DNA from: Lysinibacillus_B sp042920265
GTDB lineage: Bacteria > Bacillota > Bacilli > Bacillales_A > Planococcaceae
Assembly: GCF_042920265.1 (NCBI RefSeq)
Contig: NZ_JBDQZI010000011.1
Span: forward strand, 1-64,000
Reading direction: 5' to 3'
DNA length: 64,000 nucleotides
The stretch's first letter is position 1. Each line of letters begins with the position of its first letter. The notes below the pieces were generated by a model. It searched no databases, was not told the DNA's origin, and saw nothing but the letters and a program-made list of their open reading frames with translations. This document shows positions 53,199 through 62,406 of this stretch, piece after piece. A program made the position numbers and the translations under genes.

Positions 53199-53768
53199 TT
53201 AGCCACGAGAATATGTTCGTGCCATCGGTGGAGCATAGTTTGTAATATATTGTTCCATTTCAGTAAAAGAGTTCGTAAACAAGATTGCTTTTTTATCTGC
53301 TTCAGTTAAAAAACCATTCGTTACCATATCCTCATAAAAATCTTTCAACTTATCATAGTAGCCGTCTACATTGAATAAAATGCACGGGTTTTGGTGTTGT
53401 CCAATTCTTGCCCATGAAATGACCTCAGAGATTTCTTCTAAAGTTCCAGGCCCCCCAGGTAATGCAATATAGCAGTTTCCTAATTCAACCATCCTATTTT
53501 TACGTTCGGACATGGAATGCACAACTTCTAAACGAGTTAAATTTGGATGACTGCGCTCTCTGTCAGCTAAAAATGTTGGAATAATACCAATGACTTGACC
53601 GTTATGCAATAAAACTTCATCTGCTATGACACCCATTAGACCGGCTTTGCCTCCGCCATATACTAAAGTATGACCATTTTCGGCAATCCATTTACCAAGT
53701 GATTTTGCTGCTTCTACATATACTTCTTTATTCCCTAAACTGGCCCCACAGTAAACTGAAATATTCAA
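53199..53768 (-). CDS. LOG-family cytokinin-nucleotide phosphoribohydrolase-like protein
   Basis: A 189-residue LOG/TIGR00730 protein. The catalytic PGGPGTLEE (about 105-113) and GGKAGLMG motifs are present. These enzymes remove the ribose 5'-phosphate from N6-modified adenine nucleotides. Bacillus YvdD is a close counterpart. It starts at TTG 53768 (GGGGGAG before). It is divergent from the MazG-like remnant at 53821. Confidence 0.92.
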   Translation of the reverse strand: MNISVYCGASLGNKEVYVEAAKSLGKWIAENGHTLVYGGGKAGLMGVIADEVLLHNGQVIGIIPTFLADRERSHPNLTRLEVVHSMSERKNRMVELGNCYIALPGGPGTLEEISEVISWARIGQHQNPCILFNVDGYYDKLKDFYEDMVTNGFLTEADKKAILFTNSFTEMEQYITNYAPPMARTYSRG

Positions 53769-53820
53769 ATTTTTCTCCCCCTTTATACTATAATTATAGA
53801 AGCATGGAGAGTGATTTTCA

Positions 53821-54102
53821 TTGAATATTTTTGAATATCAAAAACGGATAACAAAATTTTACAAAGAATGAGGTTGGGAAGTTTCCAAAGCGATTCGAAA
53901 GATTGAAATTGGTCGTGACCGTCCAGATGAGGTAACTCTATCAAAAGAAATTCAAATTGAGAATTTAAAAGGAGAACTAGGTAATGTTCTTGATAATTTA
54001 TTTATTTTAGCTGAAATTATGTCAAGCCATAAAGATAAACGCACAAAACGGTACCAGCAAAGATACATAGTAATTAACTCTTACAGTTGTTGTCAGGTTT
54101 GA
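53821..54102 (+). pseudogene. Broken MazG-like nucleotide pyrophosphohydrolase
   Basis: TTG 53821 after GGAGAGTGA encodes NIFEYQKRITKFYKE, then TGA at 53869. The frame continues IRKIEIGRDRPDE and LKGELGNVLDNLFILAEIM, which are late blocks of short MazG-like proteins. The EExxE metal segment that should lie between is missing, so there is both a stop and a deletion of about 18 residues. Confidence 0.75.
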
Positions 54103-54352
54103 AGAGAGAGGAACTGAAACTACACTTTATTACCGAGTAGGAACAATAGCGCATTCATGCCCGGTTTAGCTCCAAACAATCAAAAAGTACCAAGTCTAAA
54201 ATAAATAGACTTCGTACTTATATTTCTTACTTATAATACGCCTCATCGTAACTTTTGGATGTCCGGCTTTTACAATGGCCAAAATTAAAGGTTATTTGCA
54301 ACTCAAAGTGTAGAACAAACCTATAAGTCAGGACTTCTACAATATGTTATGT

Positions 54353-54574
54353 TTAATTTTTCTTTGTAGATCTCTTTAATTGCTCCTCCATCTGGGCGAT
54401 AGATTGTCTACGATGGGAATTTTTTTTCTCTATATTTTCTAGTTCTTCAGGAGTCGCAAATTCCATACTAATTTCAGCTTCTTTAATATTTTCTTTCGTA
54501 TTTTCAATCATTTTCCCTAGGCTTAGCGCATTCTCGGACTTTTTATTAAATACTTCATGTCTATCATTTTCCAT
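54353..54574 (-). CDS. tlp: Tlp-family small acid-soluble spore protein
   Basis: A 73-residue hydrophilic protein: KMIENTKENIKEAEISMEFA, then TPEELENIEKKNSHRRQSIAQM, matching the helical core of Tlp spore proteins. Its first 25 residues are less conserved. The start at 54574 is used because AGGAGGAATAGTG precedes it. The ORF continues to 54658 without a ribosome site. Presence of Tlp supports a spore-forming host. Confidence 0.82.
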   Translation of the reverse strand: MENDRHEVFNKKSENALSLGKMIENTKENIKEAEISMEFATPEELENIEKKNSHRRQSIAQMEEQLKRSTKKN

Positions 54575-54756
54575 CACTATTCCTCCTAATTCGTTATTAA
54601 ATTGCTTCATTAGTTTGTATTCCTTTGTTTTATTTATACAGAAAACAAGGAATTCCAATGAAAGGAATATGTATTCAATTAATTATTTATCACTCAAATC
54701 AATCAAGCTTAAACGACCACCTTCTAAAGCACACTGAATTTTGACTAAACTCATTC

Positions 54757-55161
54757 TTCAATATTAAAAATGTCATTTTTGGTGTAGTGCTCGATACACC
54801 TGGCTCCATGGATACTAAGCTCCTCGCAAAGGCACTTGGTACGATCACAAGCTACAGTATTGCACGTGATGTTGAAACTGTACGCGTCATTTTCTGTGAT
54901 GCTACGGCCTATGATGCTGGCTATATGCGAGCAGAAGATATTGCTGGCTCCGTTAAAATTAAAGGGCGCGGCGGTACGATATTACAGCCAGCTATAAATC
55001 TACTACAAAAAACGGATGACTTCCCTAAAAACAGTCCAATTTTAATCATCACAGATGGCTTTACTGACCGCTTACAAATCGCCCATCCACATTCCTTTGT
55101 TCTACCAAAAGGAAACCGTTTGCCGTTTATTGCAAAAGGTAAAGTGTTTTATATTGATTGA
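54757..55161 (+). pseudogene. C-terminal fragment of a vWA-like (DUF2201-type) protein
   Basis: The frame reads VIFGVVLDTPGSMDTKLL, then GRGGTILQPAINLL, ILIITDGFTD and GKVFYID at the stop. These are the metal-site and later motifs of the vWA-like family, but the metal motif DTSGSM reads DTPGSM here, and the large N-terminal part is absent. No ribosome site or start is present. Confidence 0.7.
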
Positions 55162-55251
55162 TTCCCCTTTTTTCTAAGAAAATGAGGTTCATTCCTACAA
55201 AAAAGTATCTATATGGTTCACTGTTTAAACTCAATAATAGCCCAGAATATT

Positions 55252-55722
55252 TTATCCTCTTAAAGTTGCAATGATTCTACTCGGTTTTAATATCAAATCA
55301 AAGGCCTCTTCAATATTCTTACATACAATATCAGCTTTCATTAAAGACTTTGCTGAACATCCTTCTTCCCCGATTACTATAATCGATATGCTGCAAACTT
55401 CAAACATTTGTCCATCATTAAACCCATTTCCAATGCATATGCAATGTTCTGCCCCCAGTTTCCCTACAATTTCTCGTTTATTTTCTGCAGCATTTGAGTT
55501 ATCAAATATTTGTATTTCAATCGGCATATTAGCACATTGATTTCTTGCAGTACCATGAGTATCAGCAGTGACTAAATGTACCTTTATTCCTTTTTTATGA
55601 ATAGCCTCTATTTTCTCTTTTACGGAAGGGATAACCTTACCATCACAAGCTATAGTTCCATTGTAGTCTAATAAAAGATTTTTAATTTTTATGATTCCTC
55701 TTCCTGGTATATTAATTTCCAC
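55252..55722 (-). CDS. HAD-superfamily hydrolase, small, Cof/ATPase-P-like
   Basis: A 156-residue soluble HAD protein: nucleophile Asp in LLLDYNGTIA (about 19), VTADTHG as motif II, Lys in the helix before and GNGFNDGQMF with the acidic motif IV. There is no cap of size. It starts at GTG 55722 behind AAAGGAG. Such small proteins resemble the catalytic core of P-type ATPases but have no membrane part. The substrate is unknown. Confidence 0.85.
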   Translation of the reverse strand: MEINIPGRGIIKIKNLLLDYNGTIACDGKVIPSVKEKIEAIHKKGIKVHLVTADTHGTARNQCANMPIEIQIFDNSNAAENKREIVGKLGAEHCICIGNGFNDGQMFEVCSISIIVIGEEGCSAKSLMKADIVCKNIEEAFDLILKPSRIIATLRG

Positions 55723-55820
55723 TTTAAACAGCTCCTTTATAGGCTTTTCTTCGGTGTGTATTTGTTATTTTTTAACTAGTATAGTTCTAAATCTTCCATG
55801 TAAAGTTATGTACCTAACCT

Positions 55821-55990
55821 ATTTATGATACAGTTTGCCGATCAATACAAATGAAAGGCATTTGAAACGAAGGAATTTCAAATGCCTTTGGTTGTTTTAT
55901 GATTGAATTTTTTAGGAGAAAACTGCACTTACTTATGATACAGTTCACCGTATTGTAACTAAATGAGGTTTTAACATACTTATTTTTCAA
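55821..55990. repeat. Intergenic repeat family R4, two copies, and a terminator
   Basis: TTTATGATACAGTTTGCCGAT (55822-) and TTATGATACAGTTCACCGTA (55934-) belong to the family also at 60480 and 62265. Between them AAAGGCATTTGAAA/TTTCAAATGCCTTT (55854-55889) is a perfect hairpin. Confidence 0.5.
55854..55889 (-). terminator. Hairpin terminator
   Basis: AAAGGCATTTGAAA (55854-55867) pairs perfectly with TTTCAAATGCCTTT (55876-55889) and is followed by GGTTGTTTTAT on the plus strand. It lies between the HAD and deoD genes. Confidence 0.7.
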
Positions 55991-56128
55991 TACCTACTTG
56001 CAACATCCTCTTACCAACATCTACTCAGCTTTATTTCATAGACCTTGTGGGAATTTACGAGCCAGTTGATTTGCGATAAAGTAGACTATGTGCTGCCTAT
56101 AAGTAATCACTCATAGGACCCATAATAC

Positions 56129-56848
56129 TTATACTACATCTAAAGCTATTTCCATCATCTTTGTAAATGAAGTTTGTCTCTCCTCTTGTGTTGTTTGTTC
56201 ATGTGTAATCATATGGTCACTCACTGTTAAAATGGTTAATGCTTTCGCTCCAGCACTAGCAGCGTTTAAATATAAGCTTGTCGTTTCCATTTCTTCCGCT
56301 AATATTCCCATCTTAGCCCACTTTTCTGTTGCCGTTTCATCCGCATTATAGAAAACATCACTAGAAAGTACATTCCCTACATGCACCTTATAATTCTTTT
56401 CATCAGAGATTTTCTTAGCTTTCTCTAATAATTCATAAGATGCTGTAATTGGAAATTGACCTGGAAGATTGAATTGATGTGCATAATTTGAATTTGTTGC
56501 TGCTCCCATCGCAAGAATAATATCGTATAACTTAATATCACGTTGCATCGCCCCACATGAACCGATACGAATTAAATTTTTAACGCCAAAAACATTAATT
56601 AGTTCCCATGAATATATCGCCATGCTTGGTGACCCCATACCCGTCCCCATAACAGAAACTTTCTTGCCTTTATATTCGCCTGTGTACCCGAGCATGCCTC
56701 GAACTTCATTAAAAAGAACAGGTTTTTCTAAAAAGTTTTCAGCTATAAACTTTGCGCGAAGTGGATCTCCTGGCAAAAGTATCGTTTCCGCTATTTCTGC
56801 TCCATTTGGCTTTATATGTGGTGTTTCTTTTAATTCATTGTTTTTCAT
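56129..56848 (-). CDS. deoD: Purine-nucleoside phosphorylase DeoD
   Basis: A 239-residue trimeric/hexameric type nucleoside phosphorylase. TPHIKPNGAEIAETILLPGDPLRAKFIA is the start of the family (shown in outline), GTGMGSPSMAIY and EMETTSLY carry phosphate- and purine-binding residues, and SDH precedes the C-terminus. It splits purine (deoxy)ribonucleosides by phosphorolysis. It is a single gene. AAGGAGAG precedes the ATG. Confidence 0.97.
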   Translation of the reverse strand: MKNNELKETPHIKPNGAEIAETILLPGDPLRAKFIAENFLEKPVLFNEVRGMLGYTGEYKGKKVSVMGTGMGSPSMAIYSWELINVFGVKNLIRIGSCGAMQRDIKLYDIILAMGAATNSNYAHQFNLPGQFPITASYELLEKAKKISDEKNYKVHVGNVLSSDVFYNADETATEKWAKMGILAEEMETTSLYLNAASAGAKALTILTVSDHMITHEQTTQEERQTSFTKMMEIALDVV

Positions 56849-57071
56849 TTCATTCTCTCCTTAATATCTTTATGTTATTGTTAAGCTATAGCTTTGTAAT
56901 CCATTTTTCACCATTATAAAGAAGCTTATCTTTAAATTGATGGACTACTGCTTTATTATAAACAAAAAATATTAAGCATAAACTATTCAAAATTTATGGG
57001 CTCCGTGCTCTAATTCACAATTACTCAAAAGTTCTTGTGAACAATTACTACCTAAAAGCACGTATTACACT

Positions 57072-57338
57072 AAACCTGATAGCGGATTTTATCTTTCCAT
57101 TTATTTACCTGAAAATGTGTCAGCAAAAAAGCTTGCTCTTTTATTATCCGAAAAACGCGTTTTAATCGCTGATGCAGATAAAATGTTCTTACCTGAATAT
57201 AAGAAAGACAATGTTATTCGTTTATGTATTTCTCAAGTACATGACCGTCAAATAAAATGTGGAATAGAACAAATAGCCGAAACCATTGCCTTATTAGAAA
57301 ATAGAAAGAACTATTATTTTCATACCCCTGGCATTTAG
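57072..57338 (+). pseudogene. C-terminal fragment of a PLP-dependent MocR-type regulator/aminotransferase
   Basis: The frame reads KPDSGFYLSIYLPENVSAKKLAL, LLSEKRVLIADADKMFLPEY, then VIRLCISQVHD and IEQIAETIALLE. These are the end of the aminotransferase domain of GntR/MocR proteins. No N-terminal part, start or ribosome site precedes it. Sequence to 57430 has a short membrane-like stretch (PAIIWYLIPVFVPYVGFG) that I cannot assign. Confidence 0.7.
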
Positions 57339-57766
57339 TACAATTTTAAAACCGCACCAATCCAGCAATTATATGGTATCTTATCCCTGTGTTTGTCCCT
57401 TATGTTGGATTTGGATTGGTTACTACCGCCAAACCATTATAAAGGATTTTTTTATGGTGAAATATAATTACAGAAAATTCAGACTTCAAATGAAACCTAA
57501 GCTATTTTAATGCGACGCTAGTGTCTTGATATAAATGAACAATAGATAACATTAATTCTTGGGGATGTTTATAAAAGGCTATACAAAAATGCCCCCAATT
57601 AGATAAGATGAATTTTTTTATTTCATCTGTCTACCTAATTGGGAGCATATCAATAATAGCTGTTTGTTTTTCTTAATACGTATTATTAAAACAATAATTA
57701 CTTTTTAAACAGTTATTTATAGTAGAATTAATAATAACGTTATTGTAAGAAATGGAGTGAATAAAG
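57339..57766. other. Intergenic region with repeat R2
   Basis: It has no gene apart from the unassigned membrane-like remnant near 57370. The R2 palindrome lies at 57586-57652. A promoter for the TetR gene must be in the last 100 bases. Confidence 0.4.
57586..57652. repeat. Palindromic repeat family R2, copy C (inverted)
   Basis: Reverse-complement orientation of the element at 41445: AAAATGCCCCCAATTAGATAA at the left, TCTACCTAATTGGGAGCATATC at the right in outline. Confidence 0.6.
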
Positions 57767-58345
57767 TTGGGAAGGGAAGAAAAGAAAAGACAAACTAAAT
57801 TAGCTATAACAAACGCTGCTTTCAAATTATTTTCGGAAAACGGATATGAGTCGACAAAGGTTGAAGATATTGTGAAATTAGCTGGAGTTTCTAAGGGTAC
57901 TTTTTTTAATTATTTTCCGACAAAAGAGGCAGTCATAGAGGATTTCGAAAGAATTTCAATCTATTCAGAAGCTGAAAAATTAATGAATATCACAAGTCCA
58001 GTAGTACCTAAACTACTCTCTTCGTTAATTAATATCGTACATAATTTAAACTATACAAGGTCATTAAGAAGAGCCACTTTAATGGCAACTCTCTCAAGTG
58101 CTAATAATTTAAATAATCACATAGATAATATGAATAATCTTCGTGCTTTATTGATTCCAATCTTTAAGCATGGACAAGAAACGGGGGAATTTACACAAAA
58201 ATTATCCCCTGAAACACTGGCAGACTTAACTATTCAAATGTTTATTGGTGTATTAACCCACTGGTGTCTTGGTGGAGGCGAAGATGATCTTATTACACAA
58301 CTTATGATTAGTTTTGATGTTTTCTTTAAAGGAATATCTTCATAA
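57767..58345 (+). CDS. TetR-family transcriptional regulator
   Basis: A 192-residue regulator with the HTH at about 24-55 (VEDIVKLAGVSKGTFFNYFPTKE) and a helical C-terminal domain. There is no adjacent transporter on the same strand, so its target is unknown. The start is TTG 57767 with TGGAGTGAAT upstream. The acyltransferase gene is convergent. Confidence 0.9.
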   Translation: MGREEKKRQTKLAITNAAFKLFSENGYESTKVEDIVKLAGVSKGTFFNYFPTKEAVIEDFERISIYSEAEKLMNITSPVVPKLLSSLINIVHNLNYTRSLRRATLMATLSSANNLNNHIDNMNNLRALLIPIFKHGQETGEFTQKLSPETLADLTIQMFIGVLTHWCLGGGEDDLITQLMISFDVFFKGISS

Positions 58346-58443
58346 AGATCCTGTTGATTTCCAAAGTAATCCTGCGAGAATAGCCTGGGTTATAAAAACT
58401 CGCAGGAATGTTGTCAAAGAGAGAATATGAGACAAGCAGAGAA

Positions 58444-59652
58444 CTAATATATACTCTTCTTATTAAATTTATCGACTAAACTTTGAGAACGTCTATGATT
58501 TGTACCAGAGAATAGTAGACTAATAACCGGTAATTTTCGAATAATAAAATATGATATTAAATGGCTAAAGACAATCCCCAATAGCAATGCTAATACGAAT
58601 TTTATATAGCCTGAAACAGGTACACTAATTAAAATATATTGAATTCCAATTAAAACTGGAATATGAATAATATAAACACAAAAGGAATTTTTAGCTAGCG
58701 TCTCAATCCATTTTGATTTTCTATTTAATTTACGTTGAAATAATTCAATTAAACCAATTGAAAGTCCTGTACATAAAAAGGTCTCATAGATTGCATAAAT
58801 AAGTGAACTACTATCCCATCCACCCCTTGAATGTGGTACAAACCCAATGACATTTAAAGCAATTAATAAAACCCCTATAGATAACCATAAATTACCAACA
58901 CCTTTAGGGATATGATAAATCCAGTTACTATTAGCAGCTGTTATTCCCAAAACTACAAATGCTAAATATTGAGGAAAGTGTGCATACTCCATTTGGATAA
59001 AACCTAGTACACCAATCCATTCATCAATCGAATAACTTGTTCGAACTAAAAAAGTGATTAACGATACAATAATAACAAATATAAAAATATGTTTATGTGT
59101 TGGGGCAATTGAAATTTTTGGTAAATTAATATTTTTAAAAAGATTCATTAATAATAGATATATTAGTGAATAAATAAGAAGATGTTCAATAAACCAAAGA
59201 TGGCCAAAATTTAGGTCTGGCCAAGACGGTCCTGCCCAATTTAATGGTTTTTCACCAAATCCTAGATAAATATTTTTATAGTATTCATATAACGATAGGT
59301 TAGGGTAACCACGAAATTCATTATAATAAAAGTACATTATTAAAGGAATTATTACTATAAATCCAAACAATAAAGGTATACCAATTCTCTTCAACCGATC
59401 TTTCAAAAAACCTATATTCCCTTTGTGTTTATACGCAAGAGGAATAAAATAAGCAGAAAGAAAAAAATAAAGACTCATATTAAAGGCAGAGTTTATTCCA
59501 AAAAAAACGCCCAAGTCCGAATCGACACCCAAATCTCGTACATACCAAAAACCATTTGCCCCGCCATAAGGTTGACCTGCATGGTGGACGATTACAGTGC
59601 AAGAAAGAAACACTTTTAAAAAATCCATAAAATGAATACGTGTATTAGACAA
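58444..59652 (-). CDS. Acyltransferase-3 family membrane protein
   Basis: A 402-residue, roughly ten-span protein of the OafA/acyltransferase-3 family. HFMDFLKVFLSCTVIVHHAG is the typical first span and active His (about 22-23), and GHLWFIEHLLIYSLIYLLLMN later is typical too. It probably adds an acyl group (often acetyl) to an extracellular polymer, or has another small-molecule substrate. It is a single gene, convergent with TetR. Confidence 0.88.
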   Translation of the reverse strand: MSNTRIHFMDFLKVFLSCTVIVHHAGQPYGGANGFWYVRDLGVDSDLGVFFGINSAFNMSLYFFLSAYFIPLAYKHKGNIGFLKDRLKRIGIPLLFGFIVIIPLIMYFYYNEFRGYPNLSLYEYYKNIYLGFGEKPLNWAGPSWPDLNFGHLWFIEHLLIYSLIYLLLMNLFKNINLPKISIAPTHKHIFIFVIIVSLITFLVRTSYSIDEWIGVLGFIQMEYAHFPQYLAFVVLGITAANSNWIYHIPKGVGNLWLSIGVLLIALNVIGFVPHSRGGWDSSSLIYAIYETFLCTGLSIGLIELFQRKLNRKSKWIETLAKNSFCVYIIHIPVLIGIQYILISVPVSGYIKFVLALLLGIVFSHLISYFIIRKLPVISLLFSGTNHRRSQSLVDKFNKKSIY

Positions 59653-59988
59653 CTTACATTTCCCCTTTTTTTGGAAATAACTACTAAACTATTTATAATA
59701 CTTTTTAGACTCATGGTCAATATTTATATTATTATTTTATTAATTAAATTTTAGAATATTTATTTTATAATCATCATTTATGACTACGGGTCAATTTATA
59801 TATGGTTAATTACGTGGAGTTTCACTTTAATATAAAATGTTTAGTGCAAAATAAAAAAGGAGTAGAATGTAACTGGAAATTCTAGCAGTTATGGGCCCTT
59901 TAAAACGTACAAAAATATCATTGTCCGTACCCTTCAAATCTACTAACCTTCTAATTGGCAAAAAAGTCGATTAGGAGGAATGGAAAGG
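59653..59988. other. AT-rich intergenic region
   Basis: No gene seen. It lies between the acyltransferase start and the IS21 remnant. Confidence 0.4.
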
Positions 59989-60310
59989 ATGCTTACAATG
60001 ATACAAGTTCATCATATCAAATTTTTGTATGAGGAGAAGAGTTATTCCTTACGAAAAATAGCAAATGAAACGGGACATGATTTTAAAACCGTATAAAAAT
60101 ACGTGGAGCAATAGGATTTTAATCTGAAACTAGAGAAGCGTAAAACCGTATCAAAAAAGATAGATGTATAAATCATGGATTGGCTGATAGCGGACTTAGA
60201 AATGCCAAAAAAGCAGCGTAATACGGGAAATCTTCTTGGGCAACATCTCGAATGGATTATTCCACATCAACTGAACAGGTTGATGCTCGCTTTTATTGTT
60301 ATTTATTAAT
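59989..60310 (+). pseudogene. IS21-type transposase (IstA) remnant
   Basis: ATG 59989 after AGGAGGAATGG begins an IstA-like reading: MLTMIQVHHIKFLYEEKSYS, LRKIANETGHDFKTV, then a stop, KYVEQ, a second stop, and EKRKTVSKKIDV and IADLEMPKKQRNTGN with shifts. This is the N-terminal HTH segment of an IS21 istA with several stops. No inverted ends or istB are seen. Confidence 0.7.
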
Positions 60311-60435
60311 TGTAATAACTTATATTCTCCGCAAAACTGGACTTTCTATTTAAATGAACTTAATTTAGGATTATTAGTACCCCCCTCACAATACAGCTGC
60401 AAACAATTTACCTTTCTATATTAATTATGAAGCAA

Positions 60436-60481
60436 AATAAGTCACTAATCATATCATTATTAATATGATTAGTGACTTATT
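60436..60481. terminator. 19-bp perfect hairpin
   Basis: AATAAGTCACTAATCATAT (60436-60454) pairs perfectly with ATATGATTAGTGACTTATT (60463-60481). It lies about 130 bases past the stop of the kinase at 60615 (minus strand) and has A/T flanks. Confidence 0.55.
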
Positions 60482-60545
60482 CAAAAACCGCAATTACTTT
60501 TGATACGGTTCACCGTACCTAATCAAAATGAGGTTTCACTTTTCA
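60482..60545. repeat. Intergenic repeat family R4, copy 3
   Basis: TTTGATACGGTTCACCGTAC (60499-60518) holds the internal dyad TACGGT-TC-ACCGTA. Flanks AAAACCGCAATTAC and AAAATGAGGTTTCA are shared with other copies. Confidence 0.5.
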
Positions 60546-60614
60546 TAAATAAAAGAATTGGATTTCTGGACATTCAGTGAAATCTCTCCTAGTCTTCTTA
60601 AAAGGAAACTCTAT

Positions 60615-61853
60615 TTATATTCTACCTTTAGACCCGATTGTGTTATGCTTTGATGGAAAGCTAATAGTAACCGTAGTACCTTTACCTTTCGCACTTTGGA
60701 TATCTATTGTTCCTTTATATTTTGCTACAATATTGTAGCAAATCATCATACCTAATCCCGTCCCTTTGCTTTTAAAAGAGTAAAACGGAGTACCTAAAGA
60801 TTGGACTTCTACTTCTGACATTCCTTGTCCATAATCAATGACTTTAATCTCAACAACATCATTTTTCATACTAGCCGTTATCTCAACCGAATCACCTATT
60901 TTGGAGGCCTCAATTGCATTTTTAATTATATTGATTAATAATTGTTTAACTTCTATAGGATTTGCGATGATAACACAATCTTCTATTACATTTAATTCAA
61001 TATTATTCTCATTCAAAAGTCCATAGGAATGAAGTAAATCTGTTACATTCTGCAGAACATTCTTTACATTAACCGTTTCCGTTCCTTGATCATTATTTGG
61101 TTTTGCAACAGATAATAATTGAGAAATCACGTGCTCAGCAGCATTCAATTCACCAATCATCAAAGCAAAGTGTCTCTTTATATCATCACTAACTGAAGGA
61201 TCTTTTTCGTTTAGCTCCAAAAATCCTTTAACAACTGTCAAAGGGTTTCTGATTTCATGAGCAACAGCAGCTGCTAGTTGGCCAGATATCTTCAAACGCT
61301 CTGTCTGTTTTATTTTTTCATAATATAATTGCTGTTTTTTAATTCGTCCATACGATACATAAAATACACAATAGATAATCACTTGACTACCTATAAAATT
61401 TATAACATTTCCTGTTAAATCTTGTTTTATAAAGCCAAATTCATTCCCTTGATCAATTAATATAATATAACTAAAAGTAAACATTATTGATATACCGTTT
61501 AATAGTAAAGAAAAGTAAAAGAGCTTTGCATCAAAAAACAAGATAGCGATTATGGGAATAAAACATAGAAAGATAAAGTTGGACCCAGTCGCTGGATATA
61601 AAAAGAAAATAGTATAAAAGTAAGACGATGCTACTATTATGAGTATTATTCTAAAAACATGGGTTACATATCTAGGATAAAGCAATAAACAGAAAGATAG
61701 CATGACCACAAATGTAACATGTAAGATAAAGCCACTCCCATGCTCACCCATACGTGGATTATCAATAAATAACCCCATGATCATGATGGTTATTACAATT
61801 AACATTGCACTATAGTATATTTTTTTATTTATTTGAGTATCCATTCCCTTCAT
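60615..61853 (-). CDS. Orphan sporulation-type sensor histidine kinase (KinB-like)
   Basis: A 412-residue kinase with about six N-terminal spans (about 12-30, 40-60, 66-86, 92-112, 118-135, 155-175), then HisKA with the His in AAAVAHEIRNPLTVVKGFLE and a HATPase with NIIKNAIEAS, GTGLGM and KGTTVTISFP. The membrane layout and the HEIRNPL box match Bacillus KinB-type kinases that feed the Spo0A phosphorelay. No response regulator is next to it, as expected for that class. It may use phosphorelay proteins elsewhere (inference). Confidence 0.85.
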   Translation of the reverse strand: MKGMDTQINKKIYYSAMLIVITIMIMGLFIDNPRMGEHGSGFILHVTFVVMLSFCLLLYPRYVTHVFRIILIIVASSYFYTIFFLYPATGSNFIFLCFIPIIAILFFDAKLFYFSLLLNGISIMFTFSYIILIDQGNEFGFIKQDLTGNVINFIGSQVIIYCVFYVSYGRIKKQQLYYEKIKQTERLKISGQLAAAVAHEIRNPLTVVKGFLELNEKDPSVSDDIKRHFALMIGELNAAEHVISQLLSVAKPNNDQGTETVNVKNVLQNVTDLLHSYGLLNENNIELNVIEDCVIIANPIEVKQLLINIIKNAIEASKIGDSVEITASMKNDVVEIKVIDYGQGMSEVEVQSLGTPFYSFKSKGTGLGMMICYNIVAKYKGTIDIQSAKGKGTTVTISFPSKHNTIGSKGRI

Positions 61854-62406
61854 ACATACCCCTTGTTTAATCGTTTATTGGATATCTCTCATTTTACTTA
61901 AATATATGTTTTGGATTTCCTATGTATATTATCATACCATTTCAGCATACAATTACATCTTAATTTGAAAATTGTGAAATAGGTGAACTAGGTTAGGTAA
62001 AGCGATATTTTTAGTTGTACGGAGAGGGAGAACCGTTAAGGTAAAGAGCAAATCCCTAATGTTTATTGGACCTATTTTAACAAGTAATCTACCTCAATTT
62101 TGCTCTTATGGTCTGCCTTTGAAATGAAAAAAAGAGGAGCTATATGCTTCTCTTCTAAAGTGATTTTTACTATTTCAACTTCAAATAAATGTATGCCACT
62201 ATCTAATTGCCTTGAATGCTATCAGTCTAATAGAAATTGATTTTAGTTATTTAATCGTCGAAAAACCTCATTTATTTATGATACCGTTCACCTTAATATA
62301 GCTTAGTGCGGTTTCTATATTATACTTATATACAAATCTAATGACGTCTCTACTTCTTTTACGACAAGCTCTATATGTTGATTTTTTCAAGTAGCGTTCT
62401 CTACAC
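61854..62406. other. Intergenic region with repeat R4 and a hairpin
   Basis: About 550 bases without a gene. Contains AAGAGGAGC/GCTTCTCTT (62132-62154, followed by TTTTTT on the minus strand), a probable terminator of the diguanylate cyclase gene, and an R4 copy at 62262-62297. Confidence 0.5.
62132..62154 (-). terminator. Probable terminator of the diguanylate cyclase gene
   Basis: AAGAGGAGC pairs with GCTTCTCTT. On the minus strand TTTTTTC follows. Confidence 0.6.

Noticed and set aside
55821..62300. R4 repeats considered as a CRISPR array
   Set aside because: Copies are kilobases apart, spacing is irregular and no cas gene is present.
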